DNA from: Chloroflexota bacterium
GTDB lineage: Bacteria; Chloroflexota; Dehalococcoidia; JACQGW01
NCBI GenBank assembly: GCA_016199325.1
Contig: JACQGW010000362.1
Coordinates: 1-13,413, forward strand
Direction of reading: 5' to 3'
DNA length: 13,413 bases
Part shown: positions 11,853 to 13,413 of the stretch, piece by piece
Position numbering within the stretch: position 1 is the stretch's first letter
How the letters are laid out: each line of letters opens with the position of its first letter
Made by a program: the position numbers and the translations under genes
Notes under the pieces: generated by a model
Told to the model about the DNA's origin: nothing
Databases searched by the model: none
Seen by the model: only the letters and a program-made list of their open reading frames with translations

Positions 11853-13307
11853 TCACGACGACTCGGGGGCAAGAACCGAGCCGGACGGCGCATCTCCCCG
11901 GCGCACGTCGACCTCGACCGAACCCTGGCGGCCGAGCACCTCGACTGTGCTCAGGGGACCTGCGCCGCGAAGGCGCAGATCGAGCGTGCCGTCGAAGATG
12001 GTGAGGTTCCGGAGGGTCAGCTCCGGGAGCCATTCGGGCAGGGCCGGGGCAACGACGAGGCACCGGCGAGCCGGGTCCGGCTCCAGGCCGAGGATCGACC
12101 GCAGCAGCATGAAGAGGCTGCCGGCCGCCCAGGCCTGCGGCAGGTTGGCCTCGACATAGGGCACCGGCAGGCTCCCGACGCTGCGCTCGATGCCGGCGAA
12201 CAGCTCCGGAAGCGAGTGCTGCTGGTAGCATGCGGCCACGGCGAAGATGCCCTCGGCGATTCGGTTGGCCTCCTGCCAGAAGCCGTAGCGCTTCAGCCCC
12301 AGCGCGATGATGGCGTTGTCGTGAGGCCAGACCGAGCCCCGCTGGTAGGAGACGGGGTCGAAGGCCGGATTCGCTGCGCTCAGGGTCCGGATGCCCCAGC
12401 CGGAAAAGAGGTCGTCGGCCAACAGACGTCGGGCCAGGCGACCGGCCCGATCGGCGGGCACGATACCCGACCAGAGCAGGTGGCCGGGGTTGGACGTCAC
12501 CGCGGCAATCGGCCGCTTGGCTGGGTCCAGCCCGAAGGCGTAGGTGTCTTCGCCTTCGAGCCAGTAGATCCGGTTGAACCGGTCGAGCAGCGTGGACGCC
12601 TGCCGGGCGTAGGCGGCTGCTTGCTCGTCGTGGCCGCAGCAGCGGGCGACGGTGGCCATGCGCCGCAGTGCGTCGAAGTAATAGCCCTGCACCTCACAGA
12701 TGGCGATGGGGGGCGCCACCAGGGAGCCGTCCGGGTAGACGACGGCGTCGAAGGCGTCCTTCCAGCCCTGGTTGCGGTAGCCTGCCGGCGAGTGGGGATA
12801 GTACTCGACGAAGCCGTCGCCGTCGACGTCGCCGTAGCGGGCCGCCCAGTCCAGACAGGCCGCCGCCGGCGCATAGAAGCGCTCCAGCAGCCGCCGGTCG
12901 GCGGTAAAGCGGTACAGCTCGTGGAGCAAGATGACGTAGAGGAGCGGGGCGTCGACGGTGCCGTAGTACGGGGTGTAGGGAAGCTTGCCGGTGATGGTCA
13001 ACTCGCCGTGTCGCAGTTCGTGCGGGATCTTGCCTGGCTCCTCTTCAGTCCGCTGGTCGACCTTCCGACCCTGGAGTTGGGCCAATCGTTCGAGCACGCC
13101 AACGCCAAAGGGGCAGTAGGTGGTGAGGGTTTGCAGAGCCGTGATCAAGGCATCGCGGCCGAAGACGGCGGTGTACCAGGGAACGCCGGCCGCTGGGAAC
13201 CAGTGGCCGTTCACCTCCTCCAGGCGGAGCGAGGCCAGGTCCAACACGGCCTGATCATAGCTGCGCGCCACCTCCGCGCCTAATGGCGCTAACTTTTCAC
13301 TGGGCAT
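11853..13307 (-). CDS. Glycogen-debranching-type glycoside hydrolase, catalytic (alpha/alpha)6 domain only
   Basis: A 484-residue enzyme like the C-terminal part of bacterial amylo-alpha-1,6-glucosidase-type proteins (related to GH63 and mannosylglycerate hydrolases). Seen: AAGVPWYTAVFGRDALITAL (39-58), EEEPGKIPHELRHGE (88-102), PYYGTVDAPLLYV (113-125), NQGWKDAFDAV (179-189, probable catalytic Asp), YQRGSVWPHDNAIIALG (321-337), SLPELFAG (365-372, probable catalytic Glu) and PQAWAAGS (390-397), then a beta-rich end. Typical relatives of about 700 residues carry an N-terminal beta domain; here it is absent. ATG at 13307 has no good Shine-Dalgarno, and another frame open to the window edge overlaps it, so either the start is weak or a frameshift has split a longer gene. 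Likely substrate: a glucosyl or mannosyl oligosaccharide or compatible solute; not determined. It leads the two membrane-protein genes. Confidence 0.8.
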   Translation of the reverse strand: MPSEKLAPLGAEVARSYDQAVLDLASLRLEEVNGHWFPAAGVPWYTAVFGRDALITALQTLTTYCPFGVGVLERLAQLQGRKVDQRTEEEPGKIPHELRHGELTITGKLPYTPYYGTVDAPLLYVILLHELYRFTADRRLLERFYAPAAACLDWAARYGDVDGDGFVEYYPHSPAGYRNQGWKDAFDAVVYPDGSLVAPPIAICEVQGYYFDALRRMATVARCCGHDEQAAAYARQASTLLDRFNRIYWLEGEDTYAFGLDPAKRPIAAVTSNPGHLLWSGIVPADRAGRLARRLLADDLFSGWGIRTLSAANPAFDPVSYQRGSVWPHDNAIIALGLKRYGFWQEANRIAEGIFAVAACYQQHSLPELFAGIERSVGSLPVPYVEANLPQAWAAGSLFMLLRSILGLEPDPARRCLVVAPALPEWLPELTLRNLTIFDGTLDLRLRGAGPLSTVEVLGRQGSVEVDVRRGDAPSGSVLAPESS

Positions 13308-13413
13308 TGGAGTTGTTCTCTGAGACGCTGGCGGGCCTCGGCGCGTGAGCCTTTGAGAAAGGGATAGGCACTGGGGCGTCTCCGCACCGCGCGTGGTTCA
13401 ATGCGAAAGCGCA
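13289..13413 (-). CDS. Possible 3' end of an upstream gene, or N-terminal part of a split hydrolase gene
   Basis: An open frame enters from the window edge and ends at TAG (13291-13289), 19 bases into the hydrolase gene. The 40 residues seen include AYPFLKGSRAEARQRLREQL, which looks like an amphipathic helix and not like random frame noise. It could be the end of a separate upstream protein, or of the missing N-terminal domain separated by a frameshift. The third-codon GC is lower than in the neighbours, which lowers confidence. The other two frames are also open for part of this stretch. Confidence 0.3.
   Translation of the reverse strand, partial: RFRIEPRAVRRRPSAYPFLKGSRAEARQRLREQLQCPVKS

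Overview
The window is GC-rich DNA in which most genes have clear Shine-Dalgarno sites and several have sigma-70-like promoters. A c-di-AMP riboswitch, DarA/PstA-type c-di-AMP receptors and many palindromic intergenic repeats (one of the type that reads as TPGPSP when translated) suggest a member of Chloroflexota, perhaps Thermomicrobia-like. That placement is inference from style and gene content; no marker gene is present.

Layout. 1-1454 (minus): a surface-polysaccharide pair, a CpsB/YwqE-type PHP phosphatase followed by a partial RmlA-type sugar-nucleotide thymidylyltransferase. 1593-2645 (plus): an L-threonine aldolase, divergent from the pair above. 2652-2746: a palindromic repeat. 2813-4462 (minus): a hydantoinase B-type subunit without its usual HyuA partner. 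4548-5495 (plus): a promoter, a c-di-AMP riboswitch, an intrinsic terminator, then two tandem genes for PII-like c-di-AMP receptors. 5511-5653: a long inverted repeat where transcription converges. 5672-9631 (minus): an alkyltransferase-like protein, a PdxA-family dehydrogenase, an ABC exporter and a HAD phosphatase; the last two overlap by four bases. 9774-10235 (plus): a ferritin-like protein with two dyads upstream. 10318-10683 (minus): a small unknown gene whose promoter overlaps a DtxR/IdeR-like box. 10779-13307 (minus): a glycoside hydrolase of the glycogen-debranching (alpha/alpha)6 type and two related four-helix membrane proteins.

The most interesting unit is 4548-5495. An RNA sensor for c-di-AMP precedes, and probably attenuates, the genes of two protein sensors for the same nucleotide. 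The two proteins have lost different parts of the canonical receptor: the first keeps the B-loop return strand but lacks the asparagine and glycine of the ligand loop; the second keeps that loop but is truncated to 85 residues and lacks the B-loop. A heteromeric receptor or a sensor/decoy pair under feedback control is a testable reading.

No tRNA, rRNA, CRISPR array, transposase or prophage gene was seen. The longest stretch without a gene (4463-4831) holds the hyuB promoter and operator, the riboswitch and its terminator.
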